A DNA stretch of 13,342 nt. It comes from an uncultured Xanthobacteraceae bacterium (lineage in GTDB: Bacteria > Pseudomonadota > Alphaproteobacteria > Rhizobiales > Xanthobacteraceae). Below, in pieces: positions 6,098 through 13,281 of this stretch. Positions within the stretch are counted from its first letter, which is position 1. Each line of letters opens with the position of its first letter. The position numbers and the translations under genes were made by a program. The notes under the pieces were generated by a model. The model was not told the DNA's origin. It did not search any database and was given only the letters and a program-made list of their open reading frames with translations. Location of the stretch: the NCBI GenBank assembly GCA_955652195.1, contig CATPBC010000480.1, positions 1 to 13,342 on the forward strand, given 5' to 3'.

Positions 6098-9079
6098 TTA
6101 TGGCGGCCCGCCCAGAATTCTAACAAAACACGCGCGCACCGCCCGCTGAGTTTCTGCGAGGTGGGCAGCGAGCGTTGGAAAATCCGGCAGGTCGGCGGCA
6201 CGCGCCAATAATCCCAATATGCCAGGGTTCGCGGTCTGCGGATCGAAACGCGAAGGCAGACACAGCCTGAGAATTTGCGTGAGATCATGAAATAGCTGGA
6301 CTGCCGGCCGCAGCACCGTAGCATCCTCGGGCGCGAGAACGCCAAGCCGCGCGGCCTTTTCCAACGTGCGTGCGGTCGAGGTATCCAGGATCTCAGGAAG
6401 TGCCGCCGCATGCACCAACTGCAGATACTGGGCGATGAATTCAATATCGATCAGCCCACCGGCGGCATATTTGAGGTCCCATGGATCTGCGTCGCCCTTT
6501 TCCTTGGCGATGGCACCGCGCATATCGACGACGTCGCCGGCGGTCGCGGCCACATCTCTTTGCTGGCAAAGAATCTCGCGAATGACCGCCTCGACCCCGG
6601 CAGCAAAATCCGGCGACCCGGACACGACACGCGCGCGCGTAAGCGCCATGTGCTCCCAAGTCCACGCCTCGTGCTCCTGATAACTTCTGAAGCCTTCGAT
6701 CTGCGTGGCGACCGGGCCAGACCGGCCCGATGGACGCAACCGCATATCCACCGGATAAAGTACGCCGTAATTGGTCTGGACGGTCAGCGCGCTGATCATG
6801 CGCTGAGTCAAACGCGCGAAGTATTGGCTGCCATAGAGCGGGCGTTTGCCGTCCGAATGCGGATGCCTCGGATCGAAGCCGTAGACGACGATAAGATCGA
6901 GGTCCGAACCCGCGGTCATCTCCCGCGCCCCAAGGCGGCCGAGAGCAAGCACCGCGCTCTGCCCACCGCTCATACCGCCATGCGTCGCGGTGAAATCGGT
7001 TTCCACCCATCGATACACCTCACCGAGCAGAACGTCGGCGAGCCGGGCGAATGTCTCGCCCGCCTGCTCGGCAGACAACGATCCGGAAATGATGCGCGCA
7101 CCGATGAGGAACATATGTTCCTGGCCAAACAGCCGAATGGCATCAAGCATCGATTCGAAGCCGTGAACCTCCTGAAGCGTCCGCTTAAGGTTCGCCCGCA
7201 AGCCTGCTTCGTCGGCCAGCGCACCGAAGAAGCCCGGATCGACCAGCGGATCGATAAAATGCGGATGATGCGCCAGGATATCGGCGAGCCGTGGCGCCGC
7301 GCTAATGATGAGCGCGATGAAGCGGATCAATTCCGGATTTTGCCGCAGCAGAGAGAAAAAGCGGCCACCCGCGCGCAACCCGGCTAAAAACCGGTCGAAT
7401 GCCGCAAAACTCGCATCGGGACTTTCGCCGCGCGAAAATTGAACGAGCATGACCGATACAAGGTCAAGAAGATTAGCCCGGGCCTGCTCGCCACGGAGCG
7501 CGCGATAAAGCCCGTTCTGCCAATTTCGCACCGCCTCAAACACCACTGTTGGCTGGCGAAAACCTAATTGTGTCAGCCGCTCGAACAATTCGGCGCGGGC
7601 GCCGGTATCGTCGAACAAAAACTTCTGCTGCTGCGCGAGCAAGTCGGGGGTACGCTCGAATAGTTTCACGTAGTGGCGTTCGACATTACGCAAATGTAAG
7701 ACCAACACATCGGCAAAATCGTCCCGCGATCGGAATCCGAGAAAACGGGCAAAAACATCGAGCGCGTCGGCTGTCCCCGGCAGCGTGTGCGTCTGCTCGT
7801 CGGCCATCATTTGCAGGCGATGCTCGACGCGACGCAAAAAAGCGTAGGCTGCCGCAAGTTCATCGCGGGCAGCCGTATCGATCCAGCCGTCGGCCGCCAG
7901 CGCGGACAGCGTCGCAATGGTGCCGCGATCGCGTAAATCGGGGTGCCGCCCGCCCGCGATCAACTGCTGTGTCTGTACAAAAAATTCGATTTCGCGAATG
8001 CCGCCGCGCCCAAGCTTTATGTTGTGACCCTCAATGGCGATCTCGCCGTGACCGCGATAGGCATGAATCTGACGTTTCATGTCATGCACATGCGCAATCG
8101 CGGCATAGTCGAGATATTTTCGCCAGATGAACGGCGATAAGTCGCGAAGGAACCGCTCGCCGGCGGCGTTATCGCCGGCGCAGACGCGCGCCTTGATCAG
8201 AGCCGCGCGTTCCCAGTTTTGGCCGCGGCTTTCGTAATAGTGAAGCGCAGCCTCGGTCGAGATCGCGATTTGCGTGGATGATGGATCGGGCCGCAAGCGC
8301 AGATCGACACGGAACACGTAACCCTCGGGCGTACGCGCTTGCAGGATTTTGACCAAGTCGCGCGTCAGACCGATAAAAAACGGCGCCGGCTCGACATTGC
8401 GGCCAAGCTTTGCCGCGCTCATGTCGAAAAAAACCATGAGATCGATGTCGCTGGAGAAATTAAGCTCGCCGGCCCCCATCTTGCCCATCGCCAGCACAAT
8501 GTATCCCGAGCCGCTTTGCGGATTCCTCGGATCAGGGGCCTTGAGCTTTTTGTTCTTCACCGCTTCGCGGAGGAGATAATTGACAGTGAGGCCGACCGCC
8601 GTATCGGCGACGCGGGTGAGTGTCTCGGTAGTATGCGTCAGTTCCCAAACGCCTCCAATATCGGCGAGCGCGACCAGGAGCGCTGCTTCTCCCTTCATGT
8701 CGCGGAGAATCCGCATCAGCTCAGCCTGCGACCGCGCTGAGGCGGCGGCTGTGTGGGTTTTTCCAAGGAGCGCCGCCAGCGCCCGGTTAGGGTCGGCAAG
8801 AAGCAAACGAGTTAGACGCGCAGGGTCCGCGTCAATTGCATCCCAGAGATAGGGCGCCGCGTCGGCGATGCCGCCGAGCATCCGCGCCGCGGCCGGATCT
8901 CGCCGAATGAGCATCATGAGCGACTTGCCGGCAGATTTTGGCCGCACGCTCGCGAGCCAAGCTGCCACGCGCGCTGTCGCTTGCGCCGAAGGCCTCGGCA
9001 GAGCTGCACCGAGCCGATGAACTAGCGCCGTGTCATCACGTTTTCGCTTCGGCCGCTTGATGGCCGCGAGGCGCCTCAT
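6098..9079 (-). CDS. glnE: Bifunctional glutamine synthetase adenylyltransferase / adenylyl-removing enzyme
   Basis: This 993-aa protein adds AMP to, and removes it from, the regulatory tyrosine of glutamine synthetase, matching ammonia assimilation to nitrogen supply under control of PII proteins and glutamine. Both nucleotidyltransferase halves are present. The N-terminal (deadenylylating) half has ELNFSSDIDLMVFF with D211 and D213, followed by RVDLRLRPDPSS and GRGGIREIEFFVQ. The C-terminal (adenylylating) half has AGSDLDLIVVY with D726 and D728, followed by VDMRLRPSGRSGP and the parallel AAGGLIDIEFIAQY. The length suits a rhizobial GlnE (E. coli is about 946 aa). The ATG overlaps the TGA of the upstream kinase by four bases (ATGA at 9076-9079), so translation is probably coupled. 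The G-rich ribosome site (GGGCAGGGG) directly abuts the start. It is the last gene of the minus-strand operon; no clear terminator lies in the 28 bp before the convergent kinase gene. Confidence 0.97.
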   Translation of the reverse strand: MRRLAAIKRPKRKRDDTALVHRLGAALPRPSAQATARVAAWLASVRPKSAGKSLMMLIRRDPAAARMLGGIADAAPYLWDAIDADPARLTRLLLADPNRALAALLGKTHTAAASARSQAELMRILRDMKGEAALLVALADIGGVWELTHTTETLTRVADTAVGLTVNYLLREAVKNKKLKAPDPRNPQSGSGYIVLAMGKMGAGELNFSSDIDLMVFFDMSAAKLGRNVEPAPFFIGLTRDLVKILQARTPEGYVFRVDLRLRPDPSSTQIAISTEAALHYYESRGQNWERAALIKARVCAGDNAAGERFLRDLSPFIWRKYLDYAAIAHVHDMKRQIHAYRGHGEIAIEGHNIKLGRGGIREIEFFVQTQQLIAGGRHPDLRDRGTIATLSALAADGWIDTAARDELAAAYAFLRRVEHRLQMMADEQTHTLPGTADALDVFARFLGFRSRDDFADVLVLHLRNVERHYVKLFERTPDLLAQQQKFLFDDTGARAELFERLTQLGFRQPTVVFEAVRNWQNGLYRALRGEQARANLLDLVSVMLVQFSRGESPDASFAAFDRFLAGLRAGGRFFSLLRQNPELIRFIALIISAAPRLADILAHHPHFIDPLVDPGFFGALADEAGLRANLKRTLQEVHGFESMLDAIRLFGQEHMFLIGARIISGSLSAEQAGETFARLADVLLGEVYRWVETDFTATHGGMSGGQSAVLALGRLGAREMTAGSDLDLIVVYGFDPRHPHSDGKRPLYGSQYFARLTQRMISALTVQTNYGVLYPVDMRLRPSGRSGPVATQIEGFRSYQEHEAWTWEHMALTRARVVSGSPDFAAGVEAVIREILCQQRDVAATAGDVVDMRGAIAKEKGDADPWDLKYAAGGLIDIEFIAQYLQLVHAAALPEILDTSTARTLEKAARLGVLAPEDATVLRPAVQLFHDLTQILRLCLPSRFDPQTANPGILGLLARAADLPDFPTLAAHLAETQRAVRACFVRILGGPP

Positions 9080-10494
9080 CCCCTGCCCGCACCGCCGCCC
9101 GGCCCGGCGCGCGGCAAAGCAATCGTAGTGCGCAATCCGGGATGATTGTCTTCCAGCTTTAGTTCGCCGCCATGCAGGCGCGCGACCGCCGAAGCAAGGC
9201 TAAGCCCTAAGCCCGAACCCGGCTCGGATCGGCTCTGTTCGAGCCGCACGAAGCGCTCCACCACCCGGCCGCGATCGGCATCAGGAATGCCCGGCCCGTG
9301 ATCGGCAACGCTAAGCGTAATGCGCTCACCTTCGTTGTCGGCCCTGACCACGATCTCCGCAGGCATGCCGTTTAATTTCCCATTTGGGCCGGCATATTTG
9401 ATGGCATTGTCGATAAGATTAGCGAGCGCCTGACTGACCAGCTCGCGATTACCGCGTACCGGAGCTACCGCCGACGCATCGACCTTCAGTGCAATGCCCT
9501 TCTCGTCGGCAACTGGCTCGTAGAGCTCGCCGACATCACGGGCGATCTCAGACGCATCGAATTCCGTCATATTGTCGCGTGCTTGCCCTGATTCGGCGCG
9601 AGCGATCATCAACAGCGCATCGAAAGTGCGAATAAGATCGTCCGATTCGGCAATGGTCGATTCCAGCGCCGCGCGGTAGCTGGCCTCACCCACGGCACCG
9701 CGCAGCGCCTGCTCACAGCGATTGCGCAACCTGGTCAACGGCGTCTTGAGATCGTGCGCAATGTTGTCGGAGACCTCCTTTAATCCGCGCATCAATGCTT
9801 CGATCCGCTCGAGCATCGCATTGACGTTATCGGCCAGGCGGTCGAGTTCGTCACCCGTGCCGGCGACCGGCAAGCGCCCGGAAAGGTCTCCGGCCATAAT
9901 CGTCTGCGCCGTCCCGGTCATGGCGTCGATGCGGCTGAGCACGCGGCGGCTGACGAAGAATCCGCCAAGCAGCCCGAGCACGATGACCAGCGCGAGCGAC
10001 CATTGACCGGCATTGACGATGATGCCGAACAAGCGTTCGCGTTCGTCGAGATCGCGGCCGACCAAGAGATGAAAGCCACCCGCAAGCTGCACCACCCGCA
10101 CCAGCGCGTGGTGGTCAGCACCTTCAGGCGATTCTAGGCGGCGGTAACTCGTTTCCAGCCATCCGGGACGATCGAGGATGCCCGGTTCCAACGAACCAAC
10201 GTTACCGGCGAGTCCTTCCCCGGTCGGCGTCGTGACCAAATACAGGCTCGATCCCGGACGGCGCGACCGCAAATCGACCACCGTCACCAAACGCCGCAGG
10301 CCGCCTTGTCCGTATTGCTCCGAGAGACCGCTGACTTCGCCATTAACGGTGGCCGTGATCTGCTCAGTGATCAGCCGGCGCGTGTTGAGGGCAAAGTAAC
10401 CGAGCAGCGATGCTGCGAACAAAACGAAGATGCCGAGATAAACGAGCGTCAGCTTGAACGCCGTTGTACGGATGAGTTTGCCGAGTGCGGTCAC
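9076..10494 (-). CDS. HAMP-type two-component sensor histidine kinase
   Basis: This 472-aa membrane kinase probably phosphorylates the OmpR-type regulator encoded two genes upstream. The start chosen is the GTG at 10494, giving (V/M)TALGKLIRTTAFKL, which reads as the normal N-terminus. The frame is open further upstream, but those codons lie inside the acyl-CoA synthetase gene and read as low-complexity Arg/Ser sequence. Order of parts: TM1 about 14-36; periplasmic loop about 37-163; TM2 about 164-186; HAMP about 183-235; HisKA with H247 in NIAHDLKTPLTRLR; and an ATPase domain with N363 (NLIDNAIKY), D398 (ADHGPGIP) and GSGLGLS at 426-432. All catalytic boxes are intact, as in EnvZ/QseC-like kinases. 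The start lies one base after the TAA of the acyl-CoA synthetase gene, and the end overlaps glnE by four bases, so it is probably translationally coupled to both. The stimulus is unknown; a nearby Do protease gene would suit envelope stress. Confidence 0.93.
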   Translation of the reverse strand: MTALGKLIRTTAFKLTLVYLGIFVLFAASLLGYFALNTRRLITEQITATVNGEVSGLSEQYGQGGLRRLVTVVDLRSRRPGSSLYLVTTPTGEGLAGNVGSLEPGILDRPGWLETSYRRLESPEGADHHALVRVVQLAGGFHLLVGRDLDERERLFGIIVNAGQWSLALVIVLGLLGGFFVSRRVLSRIDAMTGTAQTIMAGDLSGRLPVAGTGDELDRLADNVNAMLERIEALMRGLKEVSDNIAHDLKTPLTRLRNRCEQALRGAVGEASYRAALESTIAESDDLIRTFDALLMIARAESGQARDNMTEFDASEIARDVGELYEPVADEKGIALKVDASAVAPVRGNRELVSQALANLIDNAIKYAGPNGKLNGMPAEIVVRADNEGERITLSVADHGPGIPDADRGRVVERFVRLEQSRSEPGSGLGLSLASAVARLHGGELKLEDNHPGLRTTIALPRAGPGGGAGRG

Positions 10495-10495
10495 G

Positions 10496-12220
10496 TTACT
10501 TGATCTCGGCTTCAGAGAAATCGTCTTCCCAGAACTCGAGCGATGCTCGCTTAGCGCTCTGCTGGTTGGCGGCCTCGGCGCGGCGCAGCTCGACGCGGCG
10601 AATCTTGCCCGAAATCGTTTTGGGCAATTCGGCAAATTCGAGCCGGCGTACCCGTTTGAACGGCGCGAGCGTGGCGCGACAATGCAGGAAGATGGACAAT
10701 GCAGTCGCCCGATCCGGGGCATGCCCTGGCGTGAGCGCAAGAAATGCCTTCGGCACGGCAAGCCGTATCGGATCGGGCGACGGCACCACTGCGGCCTCGG
10801 CCACGGCAGGATGCTGGATCAAGACGCTTTCGAGCTCGAATGGGCTGATCCGGTAATCGGAAGATTTGAAAACGTCGTCGGCGCGGCCGATATAGGTCAG
10901 GTAGCCGTCTTCATCGACGGCGGCAACATCGCCGGTGTGATAAACTTCATCAGCAGCCCTTGCCGCTGGATTGCTATCCTGATCCTGATAGCCCTGCATC
11001 AATCCGGTCGGCCGCGGCTGCAAAGTGAGGGAGATTTCCCCCTCCTTAACGAGCGCACCGTCCGGACCGCGGAGTGCGACGCGATAGCCTGGCAACGGCC
11101 GGCCCATCGAGCCGGCCTTTACTTTTTGGCCCGGTGTATTGCCGACCAAGGCTGTCGTCTCGGTTTGTCCGTAGCCGTCGCGGATGGTGATGCCCCAGGC
11201 ACTCTTGACCCGCTCAATCACCTCAGGATTGAGCGGTTCGCCGGCGCTGATCAGTTCCTTGATGTGGACCGGCCAGGCGGACAGATCTTCCTGAATCAAT
11301 ATCCGCCACACTGTCGGTGGCGCGCAAAATGTTGTGACGCCACAGCGCACAATCGTATCGAGAAGGCCGCGCGCGTTAAAGCGCCGCTGATTGAAAATAA
11401 ACACCGCGGCTTGCGCATTCCACGGCGCGAAGAAGCAGCTCCATGCATGTTTGGCCCATCCCGGCGAAGAAATATTGAGATGCAGATCGCCCGGACGAAG
11501 CCCGAGCCAGTACATTGTCGACAAATGCCCGACGGGGTAGCTCTGATGACTGTGCAATACGAGTTTTGGCCGCGCCGTCGTTCCGGAGGTGAAATAAAGC
11601 AGAAGGGGATCATTCGCGCGCGTCTCACCCTCCGGAGTAAAGCGCGTCGACGCAGCGTAGCCCTTTTCGAATGAAGTCCAGCCCTCCAACTCCTGGCCGA
11701 CAACAATCCGCGTATAATCGCCCGGCAAGTCGGCGAATTTCGCTGCCGCTTCCGCATTGGCGATGACGTGCCGAACCTGTCCGCGCGCGAAGCGGTCGCT
11801 AAGATCGTTGCGCGTCAACAACGTGGTTGCTGGAACGATCACGGCGCCAAGCTTCATCGCGGCCAGCATGCATTCCCAGAGCGGCGCGACATTGCCGAGC
11901 ATGAGAAGTATGCGATCGCCACGACATACACCGATTTCGCGCAGCGCATTGGCGATCTGGTTTGATCGCTCGCTTAAAGCTGCGAACGACAGCTTGGTTT
12001 CGCCGCCGTCCTCATCAACGAGCCACAGTGCCGGCTGTGCGTTATCGTGCGCAATGGTGTCAAAGTAATCGAGTGCCCAATTGAACTGATCAAGTTTGGG
12101 CCACTCGAAATTCCGATACGCAGTTGCGTAATCTTCACGATGCTGCAGCAAGAAATCGCGCGCCGAGACGAACGGAGCGGCCGGATTTGAACTTAGATAG
12201 TTTGCTTTGTCGCCACCCAT
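10496..12220 (-). CDS. AMP-dependent acyl-CoA synthetase (medium-chain / acetyl-CoA synthetase-like)
   Basis: This 574-aa cytoplasmic enzyme of the adenylate-forming (ANL) superfamily would activate a carboxylic acid with ATP to an acyl-AMP, then transfer it to CoA. Motifs: P-loop TSGTTARPK at 211-219; DGYGQTETT at 348-356; HTGD ending in D431; GRADD with R446 at the hinge; DYRISPFELE at 455-464; and the C-terminal catalytic lysine K539 in LPKTISGKIRR. Two sites differ from the common form: ALA-ARG replaces GLY-x in the P-loop, and ASP replaces GLY in the usual GYRI motif. The catalytic residues remain, so activity is expected. The overall pattern (YFTSGTT, SSPGWAKHAW, APPTVWR) is closest to the ACSM-type family, but the substrate cannot be told from sequence. 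The ATG at 12220 has GGGGA six bases upstream. It begins 41 bp after the response regulator stop and ends one base before the kinase start. Confidence 0.93.
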   Translation of the reverse strand: MGGDKANYLSSNPAAPFVSARDFLLQHREDYATAYRNFEWPKLDQFNWALDYFDTIAHDNAQPALWLVDEDGGETKLSFAALSERSNQIANALREIGVCRGDRILLMLGNVAPLWECMLAAMKLGAVIVPATTLLTRNDLSDRFARGQVRHVIANAEAAAKFADLPGDYTRIVVGQELEGWTSFEKGYAASTRFTPEGETRANDPLLLYFTSGTTARPKLVLHSHQSYPVGHLSTMYWLGLRPGDLHLNISSPGWAKHAWSCFFAPWNAQAAVFIFNQRRFNARGLLDTIVRCGVTTFCAPPTVWRILIQEDLSAWPVHIKELISAGEPLNPEVIERVKSAWGITIRDGYGQTETTALVGNTPGQKVKAGSMGRPLPGYRVALRGPDGALVKEGEISLTLQPRPTGLMQGYQDQDSNPAARAADEVYHTGDVAAVDEDGYLTYIGRADDVFKSSDYRISPFELESVLIQHPAVAEAAVVPSPDPIRLAVPKAFLALTPGHAPDRATALSIFLHCRATLAPFKRVRRLEFAELPKTISGKIRRVELRRAEAANQQSAKRASLEFWEDDFSEAEIK

Positions 12221-12261
12221 TGTAGATCCCCGGTCCTCTTGCCACGCATCGGGTGCATCGC

Positions 12262-12942
12262 TCAGCGCGCGCCATCGCGAATCATGTAACCGGCGCCGCG
12301 TATGGTGTGCAGCAGCGGCTGCGCGAACCCTTTGTCAATCTTAGATCGCAATCGCGAAATGTGCACGTCGATCACGTTGGTCTGCGGATCGAAATGATAA
12401 TCCCAGACGTTTTCCAATAACATCGTGCGGGTGACGACCTGGCCGGCATGCCGCATCAGATATTCGAGCAAGCGAAACTCGCGCGGCTGCAGTTGCACCT
12501 CCTGCCCGGCGCGACTGACTTCGTGCGACAAGCGGTTCAATTCCAGGTCGCCCACGCGGTAAACTGTTTCCTCACCGCGGCTGCCGCGACGGCGCGCCAG
12601 CACCTCGACGCGTGCCAACAGCTCCGAAAAGGCATAGGGCTTCGCCAGATAATCGTCGCCGCCACTGCGCAATCCTTTGACTCGATCGTCGACCTGACCG
12701 AGCGCAGAGAGGATTAGAACCGGGGTTTCAACGGACTTGTCGCGCAGCGCGCCAATGACAGAAAGGCCGTCGCGCTTCGGCAACATGCGATCGACGATCA
12801 GCACGTCGTAGTCGCCGTCAAGCGCAAGCTGCAGGCCGTCTTCGCCGTCGCCGGCATGATCGGCAATATGACCCGCTTCGCGGAACGCCTTCACCAGGTA
12901 GTCGGCCGCGTCGCGATCATCCTCAATGATGAGAAGATGCAT
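12262..12942 (-). CDS. OmpR/PhoB-family two-component response regulator
   Basis: This 226-aa DNA-binding regulator has a receiver domain at about 1-115 and a winged-helix effector domain at about 128-224. The acidic pocket is D8/D9 (IIEDDRD), the phosphoacceptor is D51 (IVDRMLP), the switch residue is S79 (LILSA) and the conserved lysine is K101 (YLAKPYAF). The effector domain shows the recognition-helix region NVIDVHISRLRSKID and the wing HTIRGAGYMI. The start is the ATG at 12942 (MHLLIIEDD). The frame runs on to 13068, but that extension is rich in Arg, Gly and Pro, enters the repeat region and precedes the normal first strand of a receiver. No clear Shine-Dalgarno is visible. The likely partner kinase is at 9076-10494, separated from it by the acyl-CoA synthetase gene. 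It heads the operon that ends in glnE; a Do-type protease gene lies upstream on the same strand and may be a target or co-regulated. Confidence 0.95.
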   Translation of the reverse strand: MHLLIIEDDRDAADYLVKAFREAGHIADHAGDGEDGLQLALDGDYDVLIVDRMLPKRDGLSVIGALRDKSVETPVLILSALGQVDDRVKGLRSGGDDYLAKPYAFSELLARVEVLARRRGSRGEETVYRVGDLELNRLSHEVSRAGQEVQLQPREFRLLEYLMRHAGQVVTRTMLLENVWDYHFDPQTNVIDVHISRLRSKIDKGFAQPLLHTIRGAGYMIRDGAR

Positions 12943-12973
12943 GGTTCGTTGTGTGTCGCCGCATTTTAAAGAT

Positions 12974-12995
12974 CGGCGCGCAAAAACGCGCGCCG
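12974..12995. repeat. Perfect 8-bp GC hairpin in the regulator leader
   Basis: CGGCGCGC at 12974-12981 pairs with GCGCGCCG at 12988-12995 around a six-base loop, AAAAAC. On the minus strand it is followed by ATCTTTAAAATG, which is not a proper U-tract, so a classical terminator is doubtful. It lies just upstream of a TAAAAT hexamer and 32 bp before the response regulator start, so it could be an operator, an attenuator or simply a palindromic repeat. Confidence 0.6.
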
Positions 12996-13030
12996 TGATG
13001 ATAATCCTCCCGCCGCCTGCACAATAGCGA

Positions 13031-13060
13031 GGGGGTGGCGAGCGGCAACCCGCCACCCCC
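13031..13060. repeat. Inverted repeat, 10-bp stem
   Basis: GGGGGTGGCG at 13031-13040 is the exact reverse complement of CGCCACCCCC at 13051-13060, with a ten-base loop. No U-tract follows on either strand. It resembles GC-rich palindromic intergenic elements seen in related genomes, though that is a recollection and was not checked. Confidence 0.7.
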
Positions 13061-13078
13061 CTTACCACTCCGCCGCCG

Positions 13079-13180
13079 GCGGGGGCGACGCATGCCGGCA
13101 GGCAGAGGCGGTATAAGCGGGGACGGATCTCGCGATCCGTCCCCAGGGTACGCCCGCCAGCGGGGGCGACGGATGCCGGC
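13079..13180. repeat. Pair of 21-bp direct repeats flanking a palindrome
   Basis: The 21 bases at 13079-13099 recur at 13160-13180 with a single mismatch (C at 13091, G at 13172). The copies are 81 bp apart and both contain GCGGGGGCGACG then ATGCCGGC. They bracket the 26-bp palindrome at 13119-13144, so the whole block (about 13071-13190) looks like one composite intergenic element. Confidence 0.65.
13119..13144. repeat. Perfect 11-bp-stem palindrome with TCGC loop
   Basis: GGGGACGGATC at 13119-13129 and GATCCGTCCCC at 13134-13144 are exact reverse complements around TCGC. The stem would be very stable in RNA from either strand. No U-tract follows, so it is better read as a REP-like repeat than as an intrinsic terminator, although it might still limit read-through or protect protease mRNA ends. 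Confidence 0.8.
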
Positions 13181-13245
13181 GGATGCCCCTTTTACTGAGA
13201 GCCCGGTTCGCTCGGACGAGCAGAATCGGACTCCATCATTCATTC

Positions 13246-13281
13246 GAGCATGACCTAACTTGTAACAACGCTATCATGCTC
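13246..13281. repeat. 8-bp inverted repeat overlapping the protease stop codon
   Basis: GAGCATGA at 13246-13253 and TCATGCTC at 13274-13281 are exact reverse complements, 20 bases apart. The right arm overlaps the protease stop codon (13280-13282). A small palindrome, TTGTAACAA, lies between the arms. GAGCATGA...TCATGCTC recalls the ends of a common palindromic intergenic unit of Hyphomicrobiales, a memory-based comparison only. Confidence 0.5.

Larger units (their letters stand above)
12943..13279 (-). promoter_or_regulatory. Repeat-rich gap upstream of the response regulator operon
   Basis: These 337 bp separate the protease stop from the regulator start and hold no credible gene; the open frames here encode Arg/Pro-rich sequence made by the repeats. 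Read on the minus strand there is a possible -10 element, TAAAAT, at 12968-12963, about 20 bp before the regulator ATG, but no matching -35 hexamer at the usual distance. A perfect 8-bp hairpin lies directly upstream of it (12974-12995). Further upstream are a 10-bp stem (13031-13060), an 11-bp stem (13119-13144), a direct repeat of 21 bp and an 8-bp inverted repeat next to the protease stop. Whether the operon has its own promoter here or is read through from the protease gene cannot be decided from sequence alone. Confidence 0.4.

Noticed and set aside
6410..7387. 325-codon open frame on the plus strand inside glnE
   Set aside because: It is fully antisense to conserved GlnE sequence, is Arg/His-rich and low in hydrophobic pattern, and shows no family signature.
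10495..10761. Upstream extension of the HAMP kinase to an ATG at 10761
   Set aside because: The extra residues lie within the acyl-CoA synthetase gene, are rich in Arg, Ser and Cys, and do not resemble a kinase N-terminus; the GTG at 10494 gives the expected start.
10454..11674. 406-codon open frame on the plus strand, antisense to the acyl-CoA synthetase and kinase start
   Set aside because: The opposite strand encodes an enzyme with every catalytic motif in place. The antisense product shows no recognisable domain and no ribosome site, and long antisense frames are common in GC-rich DNA.
12943..13068. Upstream extension of the response regulator to an ATG at 13068
   Set aside because: Receiver domains begin at the MHLLIIEDD strand; the extension runs through palindromic repeat DNA and has no protein-like pattern.
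13119..13144. 11-bp palindrome as an intrinsic terminator
   Set aside because: Neither strand has a run of T after the stem, so a repeat element is the better reading.
13035..13253. Small Arg/Pro-rich plus-strand open frame in the gap beside the protease gene
   Set aside because: It is made up of the palindromes and direct repeats and has repeated RGRRMPA segments that follow from the DNA repeats; there is no ribosome site or neighbour support.
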